Shown here: positions 46,801 through 52,109 of the stretch, one piece after another
Position numbering within the stretch: the first letter of the stretch is position 1
How the letters are laid out: every line of letters begins with the position of its first letter
Source of the DNA: Carboxylicivirga caseinilyticus
GTDB lineage: Bacteria > Bacteroidota > Bacteroidia > Bacteroidales > Marinilabiliaceae
Reading direction: 5' to 3'
DNA: 64,000 bases
NCBI GenBank assembly: GCA_025499705.1
Contig: JAFMVE010000002.1
Span: 1-64,000, forward strand
Position numbers and translations under genes: made by a program
Notes under the pieces: model-generated
Told to the model about the DNA's origin: nothing
The model's input: only the letters and a program-made list of their open reading frames with translations
The model's database searches: none

Positions 46801-49503
46801 CTGAGGTTCAACGGTTAATACATCCGTTAAGAATCGAGAACATCCTCCTTTGGATGCTAATACAGTATAAACTCCCGGTACCAATCCATTAAATGATACC
46901 GGATTAACTCCATTACCAAGAACGGTACCATAAGTCGGATCGACGAAATTATCTTTATATAAGGTATAGCTTACTCCTAATTCTCCGGGACTAATTACAA
47001 CATTACCTGAATTACAGACATAAGGATTGGTTGCAAATGCTTTATCTAATGGCTGAGCATTTATTGTAACGAATCCACTCACCCACTCCTGACAGCTACC
47101 TCTTTCAGCACTAACAGTGTAAACTCCGGCAGCAAGTATTTGATTATTTACCAACGTCCTTGCTGATCCACTTAATCCGTTTACGACATAACCAGTTGCA
47201 ACAGCTCCTGTACCATCGTCATAGTATAAAGTATAAGTTACACCTGTTTCACTCTGGCTAATTGAAACTGTTGTTGCAACATTTTCACAAGTCTCTGTTG
47301 AATTAATTGTAATTAATGAAACATCAGGAGACGGAAATATCTGATATGAATTGGACATTACAATGGAACAAAGTGTTCCTTTGACAGCTTCTACCCAGTA
47401 TAATCCTTCCTGATCCTGAGGTGTAAATGTTATATCTGCTCCTACAGAACTTCCCGCTCTGGTTTCAACGGCTACTCCTCCAGAACCACTATCTCTGTAT
47501 AAGGTATAAGATATACCGTTTTCACTTCCACTGGTTGAGAAGGTAACCTGATTGGCCGGATCGGAACAGCGGGGTGCAACTCCTGTTGCTTGTAAAGGAT
47601 GATCAACAGGTTCTGCTGTTGCAATAAATTCACCATCCATTGGCACATCAGCACATGTAACAGTGGATGCAAAAACCTTATAGGTACCAACGGTGGTATA
47701 TCCAAGGCCTCCATTATCCCAAACTAAAGGTATTGGATCGCCTGTGTTGTAAGTTATTGCACCACCAATGTTATCAGTATAAATACCATCTCCATTATTG
47801 TCCCTGCGTAATTGATATGTAATGCCGTTCTCTGGTGTGGCCAATGATAAACTTACCGAATTGGAAGGGACACATGCATTGTTACCTGTTGTAGTTTGAA
47901 CAGCTGGTGAAGTATATACATTAAATGTCACAGTTTTAGATCCTGTCCAAAGACAGCCTGTAGACACTTCCTCAACTTGTGTAATTTCAAATGTAGTGGT
48001 TGAAGTAATAACAGGTAAAGATACCAATCCTCCATTAGTATTTAGAGTTCTCGTAAATACGTTTGTACCATCATTAAATGTTAAAGTATAAGGGGCAGAT
48101 CCTCCATTAACTGTTACATTCAGTTGTGGTGTTCCACTTATACAAAATGGTTGAGCATTGTTTGCTTTAACCAATGCAACATCATCTAAACGTATGGTTT
48201 GAACAGTGATAGGTATAGAAGTACTTTTACACTCTATATTATCTGCATCTTTTAATACAACATAGTAGTTTCCAAATGCATTGTAATCTAATGCATTAGT
48301 ATTATCATTATTTAATGGATAAGTACCATCATCATTTTCAGGTTGAGTGCTGGTCCCGGATACGAATGAACCATTCTGATACCAGTCATATTCAATATTA
48401 GATGGTAGAGATCCACCAACAAGACTTGTTGTTAATGTTTCAGAAAGTGTTCCATCACAAATCTCAAATAATCCCGAGCCTGTTGGCCTGTCATCAATTG
48501 AAATGGCTGGGAGAGCTAAATTACTTATAACAACCGGATCTGTTTCAACCGGAACACAACTTCCAGGGTTAGGATAATCAAAGTCTGTAACAACAACTGT
48601 GTAAGAACCAACCCCAGTCGCAAAACCAGGAGCAGGATCCACCAACGTGTAAGTTGAAGTTGTTGCACCTGCTATTGGCACTCCATTTAACATCCACTGG
48701 TAACCAAAATGAATCGGATCGAAAGGTAGAACTTCCAAAACATGACTACCATCAAAAACAGTTGGATCACAAGCTGATTTTCCACCTTGGATCTGCACTA
48801 CAACATTTGATATTTCAGCAAGTTGAATGGTATTGGTAGTGATATCCAAACAAGTTCCATTACTTACCAAAGCATAAAAAATATCCAAATCCTGATATCC
48901 TATGCTAGGATTTAAGTTAAAAGTTTCAGGATTTGATGCCCCACTTTCTTCATGAGTACTACCATCCGGATGATAAATAATATAGTCTATCGATGAAATA
49001 AGAGCTCCTGGATTTACCGGATCAGGAACTACTTCAAAAGTATATTTGGATGGCGTATTACAAAACAAAACATTGTCTGTTGTCTTGGGCGAATTATTAT
49101 TTAGTAAAATATACTCCGGTGAGACATTATTAGTAATTTCTATTGTGATATCATAGGTTTGATCTATGCCATGATACCATGTTATTGTAAAAGTGGTACC
49201 TGCAGGATAACCATCCAAACCACTGATAATTGCATTCGGATCATTTAAATTTGAAAAAGTTAAACCGGCTGTATTACTCCAATAGCCTTTTTGAAGGTGA
49301 CCAGGAGGTGCTGCATTTGCACCCATATAAGTAGGATCTGTCAGGTTTGCAGCCACACGCACCACACCATTCTGACAAACAGGTACGTTTATCTGGCTTA
49401 TAATATTACCTGGTATAATCCATAATAATAGCAGGATTATTACCCATGATGTAATCCGTCCTCTGAATGTATTTTTGACTAACGTTTGGGTATTAATGCC
49501 CAT
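28555..49503 (-). CDS. Giant SprB-like T9SS adhesin (6982 residues)
   Basis: A single frame of 20.9 kb encodes a multidomain surface protein, by length well over 700 kDa and longer than F. johnsoniae SprB (about 6500 residues). In order: an N-terminal signal with a long first segment (hydrophobic core about 18-35); Ig-like and TGVTYTLYRD-type repeats (to about 1660); about 35 SprB-type repeats (about 1660-4610); a further Ig-like block (about 4610-5165); 19 repeats of about 80 residues (about 5165-6720); two PKD domains (VWDFGDGTTS, LWEFGDGQTS); and a type B T9SS sorting domain (FNRWGQLIF, GWDGRYKDKLAPQAVYVY, GTVLLIR at the very end). SprB is the moving adhesin of gliding motility; by analogy this protein is displayed on the cell surface. 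Adjacent to its PorP/SprF partner. I see no catalytic domain. Confidence 0.93.
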   Translation of the reverse strand: MGINTQTLVKNTFRGRITSWVIILLLLWIIPGNIISQINVPVCQNGVVRVAANLTDPTYMGANAAPPGHLQKGYWSNTAGLTFSNLNDPNAIISGLDGYPAGTTFTITWYHGIDQTYDITIEITNNVSPEYILLNNNSPKTTDNVLFCNTPSKYTFEVVPDPVNPGALISSIDYIIYHPDGSTHEESGASNPETFNLNPSIGYQDLDIFYALVSNGTCLDITTNTIQLAEISNVVVQIQGGKSACDPTVFDGSHVLEVLPFDPIHFGYQWMLNGVPIAGATTSTYTLVDPAPGFATGVGSYTVVVTDFDYPNPGSCVPVETDPVVISNLALPAISIDDRPTGSGLFEICDGTLSETLTTSLVGGSLPSNIEYDWYQNGSFVSGTSTQPENDDGTYPLNNDNTNALDYNAFGNYYVVLKDADNIECKSTSIPITVQTIRLDDVALVKANNAQPFCISGTPQLNVTVNGGSAPYTLTFNDGTNVFTRTLNTNGGLVSLPVITSTTTFEITQVEEVSTGCLWTGSKTVTFNVYTSPAVQTTTGNNACVPSNSVSLSLATPENGITYQLRRDNNGDGIYTDNIGGAITYNTGDPIPLVWDNGGLGYTTVGTYKVFASTVTCADVPMDGEFIATAEPVDHPLQATGVAPRCSDPANQVTFSTSGSENGISYTLYRDSGSGGVAVETRAGSSVGADITFTPQDQEGLYWVEAVKGTLCSIVMSNSYQIFPSPDVSLITINSTETCENVATTVSISQSETGVTYTLYYDDGTGAVATGYVVNGLSGSARTLVNNQILAAGVYTVSAERGSCQEWVSGFVTINAQPLDKAFATNPYVCNSGNVVISPGELGVSYTLYKDNFVDPTYGTVLGNGVNPVSFNGLVPGVYTVLASKGGCSRFLTDVLTVEPQPLPQTVTPQSTSYCVGGLGVNIDLGDTESGVQYLLIDNTTGDTLAITGNGNPRTFTNVTGGNYRVEAVSNNYSCSLLLANNIIITENSLPTVDILNLPGDFCEDQGVVTLVGSPTNAGGSWAGPGISDNFNGTADFDPGAVSASGTSYTIYYSYTDLNGCTASVGELATVHSNTIGTNLTIVKSDGSAPDVNYCADSPDVVLQARHNGADITTNDAIFSGAGITDHGDGTATFSPAAAGLGTHTITLTYIDASTNCNGSTSLTVTVGTPLNLVNSIAPSYCSSDNTAVRLRGQVNGVDPAVGTTFFDICDNTGTPIAGYIGIPNDTYDFVPATFFAANGPGDYQIKYNYNSGSCLNTLTTYFSLYESIDPSFDIDGGSGQTTFCYETGAVTLEGVESPLPAGASAWFTGNGVSGLNFFTDDDNVVYSPATNPVTYTINNNGCITSRTRNITVTKVDVSIVDLLSDYCTNQPTQLIKADELNTAIVTATFTAEKNGNPSAFLTQIAGTNTATIDPSIGAGLYQVIMAYEQVGDGCIGYDTVDVTVHLAQPVTFIGVTNGQKICRTSGVIDLIGDLPDIDLDGTPDGQGNFIEIVGVSNTGTDSNGNAIAANDGKAILDPSAMVAGTYTIRYEYLSDPGSCFTYYEKQIEIVDSPSTIYNVTVNDVVGGNSAYCVDDVPKGVKIGLDGANTGVTYELLFAGSSLTPAVTYDATSSASFNFTDDGTAAGTDLLFENIGVYTVVAKVGDCESVMTGSVSVEQYELVLQTTNITHVECKGESTGSVSLIATGGSGNYEYKLGATGTYTATSTFSGLAAGTYDFYVQDMSTAACEIVSPLSVTITEPANSLNVVEDLTKKVNVGCTPCTAGVDCEGSATIIITGGTPFTGVDLVTYPTGYKITWPAAANNQQTLTATLLAAGTYDVHVEDALGCEFILPVTILANPALDVYEYDIVANHINNGCFGGADGAFTVKATGGSGEYQFSINGIDWFLSNHATDNTLYEFSGLVAGDYTLYVRDRNYTRCNYINATPVTITQPAAPLSLIESANNQVSCNGGSDGSFSVTAAGGNGTYEFSIVNPAVDNTQWQIPTTAPNIFMVSGVVAGNHSVWVRDAAYPNCTQATIVVSVSEASSLSFDPPSVTNVSCNLGNDGQVELTGAGGSGNYVYSIDGGTTWLASNIFTGLSADIPYSFSIAEAVDLTCNQIDILTVTLTQPSDFVTTEVVADHNDVSCFGGNDGSFTVSTSGGEGLIEYRLFDGANYITLWNTNPVFTGLSVGTYQVSVRDRGTTAPTYCEKTNVLSVVIDQPAAGLSFTSEVVTPATCNGSATGEISIVVAGGTGPYSYQWTNIDTGTPVSLLNGGQSANAINLIAGNYEVTITDANGCTLTKGYLVTENSVITLSLDTYSDISCYGAADGKITVSATGGSGAYQYSIDGGSTWVGAPSASYTFTGLDVGLYVIQVEDLGIAGCYAINTVQQNLTQPSQLDFSASVTNVSCNGLSDGAISILASGRSVATDYEYYLEDALGNGTWQSSASFTGLAAGTYLAKVRDKLLTTCESSLKGPFVVTEPNDFTTTVTVFPVSCNGDNDGQLIFSTLPSTSIYEYSINGGAWQTSPVKNLSAGVYTVDVRNVSTLCVKSIADQVITEPANPITIDNITLTHNDCNGDTNGSIEVSVSGGSAPYTYQWRNMSTGIDVPPANDGDQAKAINLPAGDYSVTVTDNNNCVVVSANSTITEPVKLTTTYTVSHISVVGLNDGAIVVANPPVGGTGPYTISWSDGVAYDGIWARTNLSAGAYTFTITDAKGCLYVETVNVLLTQALDFTVTPNTINCYGDAEGIIAVAITGGTPDYTISWSGTLFDGSTLSNSYVSSSTNYEITSLYSGDYIVTVTDINGAKLSKTNIIITQPDELIINELVRDDISCFGSGDGRIQVELSGHLQADMDNYNMSWVGPGGYADAGLASVVNDQSGLSLPGNYTVTVNYNSTCSVTETYVIAEPTEILVTYSESHLSAAGANDGEITVNVPTGGVSPYNITWADGVAFDGMWTRTNLAPGNYDFTVTDASGCSVSYTATILDINALDFTYTVTDINCYGEQKGIIALVITGGVAPFDLHWDALLFDGTTPSGDQLNITTNYELKDLYAGTYQVRITDATGATISYPIIVNQPNELVINNVALDDISCAGAADGHIQVSLSGHDVADMPNYNLVWTGPGGFSASGIASATSDQSGLILPGTYTVTANYNNTCFVSESYSITEPTPILVTHTVNQITVAGGSDGEIIVDTPTGGVPGYTITWDDGAAYDNVWTRDNLAAGTYTYTVTDNVNCSVINTIEITDTDALDFLISANSINCYGTNTGIISLVISGGTGPYSIVWNGTQYDATLVTDSESVSINNHQIEDLYAGVYVVTITDNNGATLDKTITVSQADELVINLVPTDISCYGSGDGEIVANVVHGANDVSAYPIYWTGPGGYSLSGTVGVNNTINNLGMAGTYNVQVSYNGTCVETESYVLAEPAEIIVSLQSSTDVTCNGGSNGSISVSATGGIGFSYQWYLFNATLGTYDIIAGETNSFINNRIAGEYKVEVTNNTTNCIGELIHEIEQPEPLGLTITPTNILTCNGDDSGELLIQITGGTEPYRYNYGTGNILLPVGITSVTVTDLIAGSYDVLVTDAHNCTISVNNTLISEPTGLNLNVINQFISCDDQVAGWPDGELVIEISGGIINGVDHNYLLSLEAFTGSDKVILVTNPGGGTYTQTFSNLAPDKYTLYVYDQNSLDTDYCVQTYDFELKPITITGNAIDASCEGVADGSITGINLDGVSSNYSYSWSSPDGGIGLDQSTLNQDGLSFGTYTLSITDTDRGGCIVEKDFIIDYDRTIVVDGTTYDVSCYGGSDGAITLNITGVGATATYLWTGPSITATNEDNKDLTGLVAGNYTVLVTDGSCTASRTFTVSGPTTALDFNLRYLITDCDPYTRTIEIYNLTGGTGIQDPSFGDFKYNVSGPGAVIQDPTNYHLFTVYVGGTYIVKVSDKNNCETSYSITIPKEIAITPVITDVKCNGGNTGAISINLTGGSGSFGYSWTKTGDATFTATTPTINNLTAGEYILVITDLIESDGANCNRTYTFEVGEPLPILIDATDIGDVTCNGDADGYINLEIQGGVAPYTYSWSPVSSGIIQGNKNQTGLEGGTYTILVRDANLCTATKDITISEYPSIDAIINITDTECDGANGAFNLIPTGGSGTYTYYWSTVDGDPIQLIPTDKDQTGLSGGTYSVVITDADPDRSSCTYTLSATLTSAIEIVNEVVTDVTCSGNNDGSITYDVIGGDGNYTYSWSTIDGSPSALTPGARNQSGLAPGTYTVTITDGRTSGGVDCAITKDFTIVAATGLDVQVQITHIECYGEAVGSLSAAVTGGSGNYSYSWSNGATTATITNVLAGVYTLQVTDLDLGCSFIGAYTIKQPASPISIDAVNITDVLCYGEATGEIEVVVSGGTAPYTYSWTGSGNPSGSNPTSMVAGTYSVLIEDANGCTLNSGDIEITQPTSHITVSNPQITDVSTTGGSDGQILVDVTGGVAPYTFEWFDATNTLIGTTNPVIGLSSGTYRIVAVDANGCRFEYTGIKVVEPGEALGFEKTVFNVSPCNGDSNGELHINRVYGGYPIASSYYRIQVTGPGVNQDVNATSLHLTGLVAGTYRVIVTDDVPVTYQEDIVISENPVLTLTTSVSNQINCYSTNTGEIQGSITGGQPSAASEYFVEIISDKGYYASQQVASAPGTFTFTNLPAGQYTILAYDYAGSFDSMSPSRGNCNATDIKVITQPEAGVVLSSADGSSEICVGEDFDMVLTTSGWNFAIDGSLRVTLYDGSTYWDEIVNQSPYSITVAPVSNRTYSITKVADPANTTCLKGTGSGQVQLRVNPLPTANISGPDEMCSDGTVSLSVSLTGVAPWTVTWVDNNNGTSSTETVNVSPFIFTDSPAADASYSILSVSDANSCSTTGNGQVDVTVHTKPSVLLSGSTNICYGGTANLSIEFGNTAYPYTITYTENGVNKSMTVSPSSGNTYIWAVSPAESTSYEITNVVDANGCVMDITTTIGANVTVKQLPGRIDTIRNNDVLGGVCQSETGVIYTIDPVTDADGGYIWTAPLGSTIVTGNGTTSVELDFDADFAGGYIEVYATNTCGDGQPAELWIPAKLLPGSVGVITGPTEFCQGSTDITFSVSAVANATDYRWELPTGFIIQGADNAATIKVDLDPMLDVITGDIKVTPYNACGDGPNTATLTVNVYPLPTAYAGLDDGICGSTYTLAATDPATINANWSGQWEVISGYAVINDPTAFNSTVSDLSRGDVVFRWTVTNNSTGGLNDCAVYDEVVIRNNTLSVSAVADHSNVCDGSTTLSGTFISGITGRWEAVYPVGSTAAFAPANTATTIVTNMEPGLNRFRWTLTQNGCESFGEIEVTNNEPSDAIITDGTSVSVCDSEVTLNAIAPIEGSGRWTLISGSGVIDTPDAPTTLITGLDFGDNIFRYTTSKNGCEKFADITVRNNTLLVDAGVDETVCDGVKVLNATVPPANVTGRWIFVEGSGSFDDGFSPNATVTDLAQGTNRLVWELNQFGCISTDEIVITNDEPTQAQVGSNQTICAYETQLTGNTPSVGTGFWSIVTGSGTFEDTSDPVTQVTNLGEGLNIFRWTIMHKSCSSSADITVINNHVVVSAGKDTIVCGRTTSLRANTPALGVGEWGVLPGVGGGTIFDNADPETQVGGLLNGPNGFIWRITYNGCESADTVIINNNTPYPVNAGTDQIIAGGATNLNATPVVAGVGRWSLVAGGATITDDLNPYTSVADLRRGDNIFRWTVTNMGCTEFDEVTITNGETISANAGLDQEVCDDYAELQANDPDVGIGEWSVVSGAGQFAQINNEKTIVTNLGPGDNVFRWTIYYTNSNSTDEVTITNNKVTNANAGPDRDICDDEYQLEANIPAIGNVSWMLISGSGVFDDDTNPNTYIRGLSKGANVLKYEISQYGCSSIDSVVINNMLPTIADAGEDTVYVCSDSVELRPNTPTFGTGEWKVKEGAAVIEGNWAKELAPGLNILSWVITSGTCTSVDDIVIINNQPSVAHAGQDRPICGVDSVRLSANTPLYGIGMWELISGAGVITDNADPNTYVSSLSTGKNRFRWTINNNGCISSDDVEIANNFIESFAGYDQVNCADTALMEAVNPYPGEGTWGIVGGSGSANFDEPNSPYSTVRNLDQGENVLTWTISYNGCNSVSQVSVINNNPTPAEAGPNQQLCDNSTTLAANTPAIGTGEWNIRNGSGSFSDVTDPSAEITNLAFGDNIFRWTVTHQGCSSVDDVQISYNRIDASAGPVQTICADETQLEANNASPGIGNWSVVGGTSQAVFEDQHNPNTIVRNLAKGNNQLLWTIIYEGCETSQEVTIINNSPSAAYAGNSQTICDDTTNLNATAVDIGVGRWEVLSGSAFIADVNDPKSEVIGLSKGDNVFRWIVQNEACILSDEVLIVNNEPSLPYAGKDEELCTSQLTLKASAPEYGDGLWTIESGGGNFSDPTSPSATISNLVHGTTVLRWTLTKGQCTLSDLITIENNTPTKANAGPDVQDCKDWAQLDANTPEYGVGSWSVVSGKGDFDDNSAEKTTIRNLGFGENILMWTIQNGSCFSTDQITVFNKVPDQSEAGANRTTCDDYIVLNANNPVDGTGTWTVISGSGVFDDPNQYNTMVTNIGYGTNVYKWTIGYGECTTEDEVTIISNKARPYAGEDDVTYEPVYDMQAENPGSLVGTWTIVAGGGTFDDINFFNTTVSDLPEGKSTFRWTIETEGCVAYDDVTIEYKSVPESGFTTSIDAGCYPLEVKFTNYTVGGSSFVWDFGDGTTSSLRNPTYTYENPGEYTVVLTVPGPDGQDAVSTHIITVHDHPVANFSITPEVVWVPDDPIKCTDLSLDAATWLWEFGDGQTSNEQNPSHYYEQDGIYSITLTVENSFGCDNTYVANNIVEAKLAGFVIFPDAFAPRPDGSTTGGIGERDDTIFKPKYRDVDNFHMQIFNRWGQLIFETNDIEIGWDGRYKDKLAPQAVYVYKASGRYLNGVEFRKTGTVLLIR
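28860..29345 (-). other. Two PKD domains of the giant adhesin
   Basis: Two consecutive PKD (polycystic kidney disease-type) beta domains carry WDFGDGTTS...PTYTYENPGEYTVVLTV and WEFGDGQTS...PSHYYEQDGIYSITLTV. They act as a rigid spacer between the repeats and the sorting domain. Confidence 0.9.
29345..34005 (-). repeat. Nineteen tandem about-80-residue repeats in the giant adhesin
   Basis: Each unit follows the form AGxDxxxCDxxxxLxAxxPxxGxGxW, a short G/S-rich turn, a DDxxxPxTxVxxL segment, GxNxFRWTIxxxGC and DxVxIxNN. Most copies have one cysteine near the start and one near the end, which could form a disulfide in each unit. The copies diverge at the DNA level, so they are old. The copy next to the PKD domains and the first few copies are the most divergent. 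Confidence 0.88.
34005..35680 (-). other. Ig-like domain block of the giant adhesin
   Basis: Between the SprB repeats and the 80-residue repeats lie about six less regular domains. They share SGPxEMCxDGTVSLSVSL- or GPTEFCQGSTDITFSV-like starts and a YSI or YEI strand followed by GC or SC. They look like the Ig-like/cell-surface adhesion domains common in Bacteroidota T9SS proteins. Confidence 0.6.
35680..44530 (-). repeat. About 35 SprB-type repeats in the giant adhesin
   Basis: Each repeat of about 75-90 residues opens with a DVSCNGGSDGSISVxxxGG-like strand, continues with PYxYxW, then LxAGxYxVxVxD and GC. I counted about 35, a few degenerate. This is the SprB repeat (PF13573-type) of gliding adhesins. 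Most have a first cysteine before the G-x-x-G stretch and a second in the DxxGC end motif. Confidence 0.88.
39280..41640 (-). repeat. Three tandem copies of a three-domain super-repeat (A-B-C)
   Basis: Within the SprB block a set of three different domains recurs three times with a period of about 770 bp (257 residues). A starts SHISVVGLNDG, SHLSAAGANDG or NQITVAGGSDG. B starts NTINCYGDAEG, TDINCYGEQKG or NSINCYGTNTG. C starts DDISCFGSGDG, DDISCAGAADG or TDISCYGSGDG. The A copies begin near 41575, 40800 and 40030. The order and the linkers (ALDF between A and B, ELVINxxxxD between B and C) are kept, which shows duplication of the whole triplet. Confidence 0.85.
46530..47910 (-). repeat. Five TYTLYRD-type repeats near the N-terminus of the giant adhesin
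   Basis: Five consecutive domains of about 90 residues share a cysteine start, a V/I-S strand, ENGISYTLYRDSGSG-like or ETGVTYTLYYDDGTG-like centre and GxYTVxAxxGxC end. A sixth relative, TGVTYELLF, lies just before the SprB block near 44700. They are probably beta-sandwich spacers. Confidence 0.7.
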
Positions 49504-49553
49504 AAGTCCAATATTTGTGTTTAAATTCGAATTTTTTCCTTAGTCGTTCTACG

Positions 49554-49561
49554 CAAATCTA
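49554..49561 (-). promoter_or_regulatory. -7 promoter element for the adhesin operon
   Basis: The minus strand reads TAGATTTG, matching TAnnTTTG, about 51 bases before the adhesin ATG. I see no -33 element, so the assignment is moderate. Confidence 0.4.
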
Positions 49562-49626
49562 ATCATTTTGTTTGCTACCTCTTAACTTTTACAAGTAAAC
49601 ATTCCATAATACATGCACATTTTTCA

Positions 49627-50745
49627 TTAGAGTAACCGAAATGCATTTCCCGGCAAACTTTTTACCATACCTGCAAATTCAAGTGACAACATATTGGCAC
49701 TCACCTTACTCACTGGCAGGTTACTCGCTAAACTCAGCTCATTAGCTGTCATTTCCTTATTGTTATACAATAAAGTATACAATAACTCTTCTTCACTGTT
49801 ATTGAATTCATTAAAAATTTTCTTTTGCACCGAATTATGATTTTTATCAACCTCCCATCCCAATGCATTTGCTACATCCTGCGCATCTTCAACTAAACCT
49901 GCAATATTTGATTTTATCAGATAATTGCAACCTTTCGCCATTTCATTATTTACACATCCCGGGAAAGCTAATACATCCCTGTTGTATGAACTTGCTATTC
50001 GTGCTGTTATAACAGCTCCTCCCTTAATTCCAGACTCCACCACAATTAATGCATCAACCAACCCCGCAACGATTCTGTTACGCCTGACAAAGTTAGGCTT
50101 ATCAGGATTGGTCTTTGTTAAGAATTCGGTTATTAGGCCTCCCTGTCCAATCATTTGAGCTGCGGTATTTCTATGCAATGATGGATAAATCCGGTCCAAT
50201 CCATGCGCCAACACACCATATGTTGCAACACTATTCTTCAATGCTGATTGATGAGCACAAACATCTATACCATAAGCCAAACCACTCACAATAACTAAAT
50301 CAGGGTAATTAACAGCCAAACCACTAACGAGTTTCTCACAGTTAATTTTAGCATCCTCTGAGGACTGACGAGTTCCAACAATTCCAATGACCTTTCTGGA
50401 ATCAAGTTTATTCTGCCCTTTCAGAAAGATCATCAATGGAGCATCATCACAGTAATTTAAACGGGAAGGAAATTCGGGACTTGTAAAAAACAAAGGCTGA
50501 ATCTGGTGTTGAAGAATAAATTCGATTTCTTCTTCTGCCCGCTCCAGCACATCCGCACTTTTTATTGATTTTGCTACCACAGAACCTATGCCGGGAATCT
50601 TGGATAAAGAACGCTCACTTTGTTTGAATACTTCTTCAACCTCGCCCACATATGCAACAAGGTTACGAGCCAATTTGGGTCCTATTCCTTTAACCAGGCT
50701 TAGGGCAATTTGATATTTCAGTAGTTCGGTCAAGTTAGAAATCAA
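49627..50745 (-). CDS. dprA: DNA processing protein DprA
   Basis: DprA loads RecA on incoming single-stranded DNA during natural transformation. The Rossmann-like core is clear: IGIVGTRQSSEDA, VIVSGLAYGIDVCAHQSAL, YGVLAHGLDRIYPSLH, RNRIVAGLVDALIVVES and GGAVITARIASSYNRDVLAFPG. An N-terminal helix-hairpin-helix-like segment (ALSLVKGIGPKLARNLVAYV) and a C-terminal winged-helix segment flank it. The frame opens at a TTG (50745), which starts just before this segment; no ATG is available upstream, because the frame closes a few codons earlier. It lies 123 bp before the giant adhesin gene on the same strand. Confidence 0.92.
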   Translation of the reverse strand: MISNLTELLKYQIALSLVKGIGPKLARNLVAYVGEVEEVFKQSERSLSKIPGIGSVVAKSIKSADVLERAEEEIEFILQHQIQPLFFTSPEFPSRLNYCDDAPLMIFLKGQNKLDSRKVIGIVGTRQSSEDAKINCEKLVSGLAVNYPDLVIVSGLAYGIDVCAHQSALKNSVATYGVLAHGLDRIYPSLHRNTAAQMIGQGGLITEFLTKTNPDKPNFVRRNRIVAGLVDALIVVESGIKGGAVITARIASSYNRDVLAFPGCVNNEMAKGCNYLIKSNIAGLVEDAQDVANALGWEVDKNHNSVQKKIFNEFNNSEEELLYTLLYNNKEMTANELSLASNLPVSKVSANMLSLEFAGMVKSLPGNAFRLL

Positions 50746-50893
50746 TAGGTTGCCTAAAGTTACCTATTAATCACCAAGTTGCCAATTTAAAAATAGTTTT
50801 TTTACAGGTAAATAATTACTGGTTCTCAGTTGTTGGATACTTAACAGGATAATAACTTCTTCCTTCCATTCATTTATCAAGTGATTAGTATAT

Positions 50894-51487
50894 TTATAAA
50901 CGCAAGGTAAGTCCTGTTGTGACCAATCCTAAATTAGCTTTGCCAACTTCCAGAAGCATCGAAACATCATCAGTAACAAAATAACGAACACCAACAGCTG
51001 GTCTCAACTTTAGCTTTAATTCTTTATCATTAAAATTTTCATAAATCTCCAACTCATCATTCCAAACATCTGTTTCTTTTTTGGACGACCATTCAAACAT
51101 CACTCCCCCTGTTACATAAAAATCCCAATCACCCAGAAAAACAGAATAATTCGTCCATTTCTCTATCCACCCGGCAAAATGAACGGATGCTAATCCTCCT
51201 AAAACAACCTTGCCGTATTTATGAAGATTGGTAGAAATAGTGTCATTTTTATATTTATCCCGATTAAAACCAAACATTCCCCCAACACTTAAAAAATCAT
51301 TTAATCCATATTCAACAGCCATCGAAACAGGAGGAATCTTTGAAATACTGTATCCATCCCAATCATTCTTATCACTGTAATCAGCAAACGAAATTTTTGG
51401 ACTTACATACCAATCTGCTTTTTTATACTGGGCACTAATCGAGGTAGTAAAAAGTAATAACAGAAGAAAAAGAAATATTTTGGGCAT
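50894..51487 (-). CDS. Small outer-membrane beta-barrel protein
   Basis: This 197-residue protein has a signal peptide (ending TSISAQ, about residue 19) and alternating aromatic and polar strands typical of an eight-strand barrel. Examples are ADWYVSPKISFADYSD, FLSVGGMFGFNRDKY and the closing LGLVTTGLTLRL. I see no ligand-binding motif, and the function is unknown. It starts 2 bp after the PH-like membrane-protein gene and is probably co-transcribed with it. Confidence 0.72.
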   Translation of the reverse strand: MPKIFLFLLLLLFTTSISAQYKKADWYVSPKISFADYSDKNDWDGYSISKIPPVSMAVEYGLNDFLSVGGMFGFNRDKYKNDTISTNLHKYGKVVLGGLASVHFAGWIEKWTNYSVFLGDWDFYVTGGVMFEWSSKKETDVWNDELEIYENFNDKELKLKLRPAVGVRYFVTDDVSMLLEVGKANLGLVTTGLTLRL

Positions 51488-51489
51488 AA

Positions 51490-51957
51490 CTACTTTACTT
51501 TATTGATGAAATCAATATACTTTTTTAATTCATTAATTTGTGTTTTGTCGCAAGCTGCAATACCAACAGATGGAAATATGGCATGTCGGCCCTGTATGCT
51601 TCCTTCTATCTTCAAACTACGCCCCAAGCCACCAAGTCCCATCGAGAGTTTAATTTTCTTTACTTTCTCAACAGGAATCAGAATTCGTTTATATTGCCTG
51701 CCAAATGGAAAAAGCCTGTAAAACTTAATATCTATCTTATCAGCAGTCAATTCAACATCTACATAATAGAAACCACCAAAATAATAAACAGCTATTGCAA
51801 CCAGAAGTAGCCCCCATAATATTAGCTCTAATGTAATGTTTCTGGGTTCTATAAACAGATAGTTCCCGGCCACTAAACCTAAGGCAATCAAAACCATCAG
51901 AGCCAGAATCATGCCTCGGGGACCCACTTGCTTCTTATTATTAAATTTTATAGTCAT
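51490..51957 (-). CDS. Two-helix membrane protein with a PH-like domain
   Basis: This 155-residue protein has two adjacent membrane helices (about 15-32 and 42-62), then a soluble part beginning VELTADKIDIKFYRLFPFG and IPVEKVKKIKLSM. That pattern, a strand-rich module right after two helices, resembles bacterial PH-like (bPH) proteins. The family call is tentative. No catalytic residues are seen. It is followed directly by the barrel-protein gene and diverges from aroB. Confidence 0.65.
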   Translation of the reverse strand: MTIKFNNKKQVGPRGMILALMVLIALGLVAGNYLFIEPRNITLELILWGLLLVAIAVYYFGGFYYVDVELTADKIDIKFYRLFPFGRQYKRILIPVEKVKKIKLSMGLGGLGRSLKIEGSIQGRHAIFPSVGIAACDKTQINELKKYIDFINKVK

Positions 51958-52077
51958 TAATCTAATTGTTATTATTCATCAAAGTCATAATTCGTAAGAA
52001 ATATCTACCAATTAATAATGAATTATTATAAAATCCTAATCGTATCTAAAAACCTATTCCTAATTCCCAAAATTAAC

Positions 52078-52085
52078 TATTTTTG
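52078..52085 (+). promoter_or_regulatory. -7 promoter element for aroB-aroA
   Basis: TATTTTTG matches TAnnTTTG, 25 bases before the aroB ATG. No matching -33 TTG is seen. Confidence 0.5.
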
Positions 52086-52109
52086 CAATTGAATATTTAA
52101 AACTGATCA

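Noticed and set aside
28555-49503. Many shorter plus- and minus-strand open frames inside the giant adhesin gene
   Set aside because: They overlap a single continuous frame with clear domains; the repeats themselves create open frames in other phases.
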